The translations under genes were made by a program, and so were the position numbers. From CAYYBZ01 sp964470285 [NCBI: uncultured Oligoflexia bacterium] (GTDB lineage: Bacteria; Bdellovibrionota_G; CAYYBZ01), in the NCBI GenBank assembly GCA_964470285.1, contig CAYYBZ010000065.1:1-6001 (forward strand): 6,001 bases of DNA, read 5' to 3'. This document shows, in pieces, positions 5,292 to 6,001 of this stretch (its first letter is position 1; every line of letters starts with the position of its first letter). The notes below the pieces were generated by a model, which was given only the letters and a program-made list of their open reading frames with translations, did not search any database and had not been told where the DNA came from.

Positions 5292-6001
5292 CTCATACCG
5301 AATTCGCTAAAAAAAACATTATACATCGGATGTTTTTTAATGTATGGCACTAATTCATTCGGAGCTATTTTTAAGAAATTATCGTAAAAATCCAAACTCT
5401 TGTTAAAAAAATGAACTTCTTTTATTTTATCAACATCAACATACTTATAATATTTTGTAAGATTTGAGAATATTTCAAATTTATTGTCCCATTTACAATT
5501 ATCGAGGTTTTCTAATTCATCAGGATCTACAAGTTTACGTTTGTTTCCAAAGAATAATTGTGCATAAAGTTTGGCAACAAACATCCGCTCTTTCTCCAAT
5601 TGATTTAAGACTTTAGGTAATGAATTAATGTACTCAAGAGTATTATTTATCTTTTTAGCGTCGTTCAGCAGGGAATAAAGATTTATCATCTCGCATATTA
5701 GATCAGCTTTCTTTTTAGGCGAATTTATCTCATAAAAAATATTCCATGTTTCCTTAAAAAGTTTTTCAGCTTTGTTAAAGTGCCTATTAAAGATATTTAT
5801 CTTTGCCTCTAGATAAATATTTTGACCTATCCAGAATTTAATGGGTGATTTCTTAATGAGTAAGTTTGATTTTTCAAGAAATTTTCTTGCGTTAATAATA
5901 TCTCCACAAAAAAGATGTATGGAACACAAATTACTGTAAGTCATCAATAGATATGAATTTTGATGATTCATTGTTTGGATTTCGACTGCTTTCTTGTATT
6001 C
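5276..6001 (-). CDS. C-terminal part of a TPR-like helical protein (5' end outside window)
   Basis: The frame is open from the right edge to TAA at plus-strand 5278-5276, giving 242 sense codons. The ATG at 5971 is internal, because EYKKAVEIQT reads straight into it. The visible part contains about three degenerate helix-turn-helix units of roughly 38-40 residues (for example the stretches ending in ARKFLEKSNLLIKKSP and AEKLFKETWNIFYEINSP). They resemble the longer TPR variants found behind STAND/AAA ATPase, kinase or cyclase domains. The end, with NELVPYIKKHPMYNVFFSEF, recalls the short C-terminal cap of such signalling proteins, but this is only a resemblance. The catalytic part, if any, lies to the right of the window. 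Base composition is low: a sampled line (5461-5520) has 15 G/C of 60, against 22 of 60 in a line of the exported TPR gene. No signal peptide can be assessed. Confidence 0.65.
   Translation of the reverse strand, partial: EYKKAVEIQTMNHQNSYLLMTYSNLCSIHLFCGDIINARKFLEKSNLLIKKSPIKFWIGQNIYLEAKINIFNRHFNKAEKLFKETWNIFYEINSPKKKADLICEMINLYSLLNDAKKINNTLEYINSLPKVLNQLEKERMFVAKLYAQLFFGNKRKLVDPDELENLDNCKWDNKFEIFSNLTKYYKYVDVDKIKEVHFFNKSLDFYDNFLKIAPNELVPYIKKHPMYNVFFSEFGMRKKDS

Overview
The window is AT-rich bacterial chromosome with five protein genes, two of them cut by the window edges, and one long intergenic region (4066-4718) that holds most of the unusual structure. A likely lipoprotein, a Sec-type signal peptide and a sigma-54-type promoter point to a Gram-negative-type bacterium. 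The mix of a large secreted TPR protein, a loosely conserved lipobox and a TPR-tailed second protein would suit a deltaproteobacterial-type or spirochaete-like lineage. That placement is inference; no marker gene here fixes the taxon.

Left part (1-1963, + strand): the C-terminal part of an M3-like zinc peptidase, open to the left edge, with an HEAGH zinc motif. After an 83-base gap comes a complete YitT-family membrane protein with its C-terminal DUF2179 domain. The two could be co-transcribed, but nothing ties their functions together.

Centre (2002-4065, - strand): a 687-residue exported protein made almost entirely of 17 consecutive TPR repeats, convergent with the YitT gene. Its start is set by a GAGGG ribosome binding site.

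Intergenic core (4066-4718): (i) a candidate minus-strand structured small RNA at about 4161-4330, with a closing stem, an apical hairpin and a very strong terminator, possibly of 6S-like layout, or else a leader/attenuator of the TPR gene; (ii) a cluster of short tandem, direct and inverted repeats around GGGACG (4345-4410) that looks like REP/RAYT-type debris; (iii) several short inverted repeats (4514-4586); (iv) a near-consensus sigma-54 (-24/-12) promoter at 4676-4692, a few bases before the lipoprotein gene.

Right part (4719-6001): a small putative lipoprotein of unknown family with three copies of the octapeptide DGEIGTSG. It ends two bases from the convergent end of a very AT-rich gene, cut by the right edge, encoding the TPR-like C-terminus of a larger protein. 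Sampled lines here are more AT-rich than in the TPR gene, so 4331-6001 may be an accessory segment. The best candidates for something undescribed are the small RNA and the sigma-54-controlled repeat lipoprotein.
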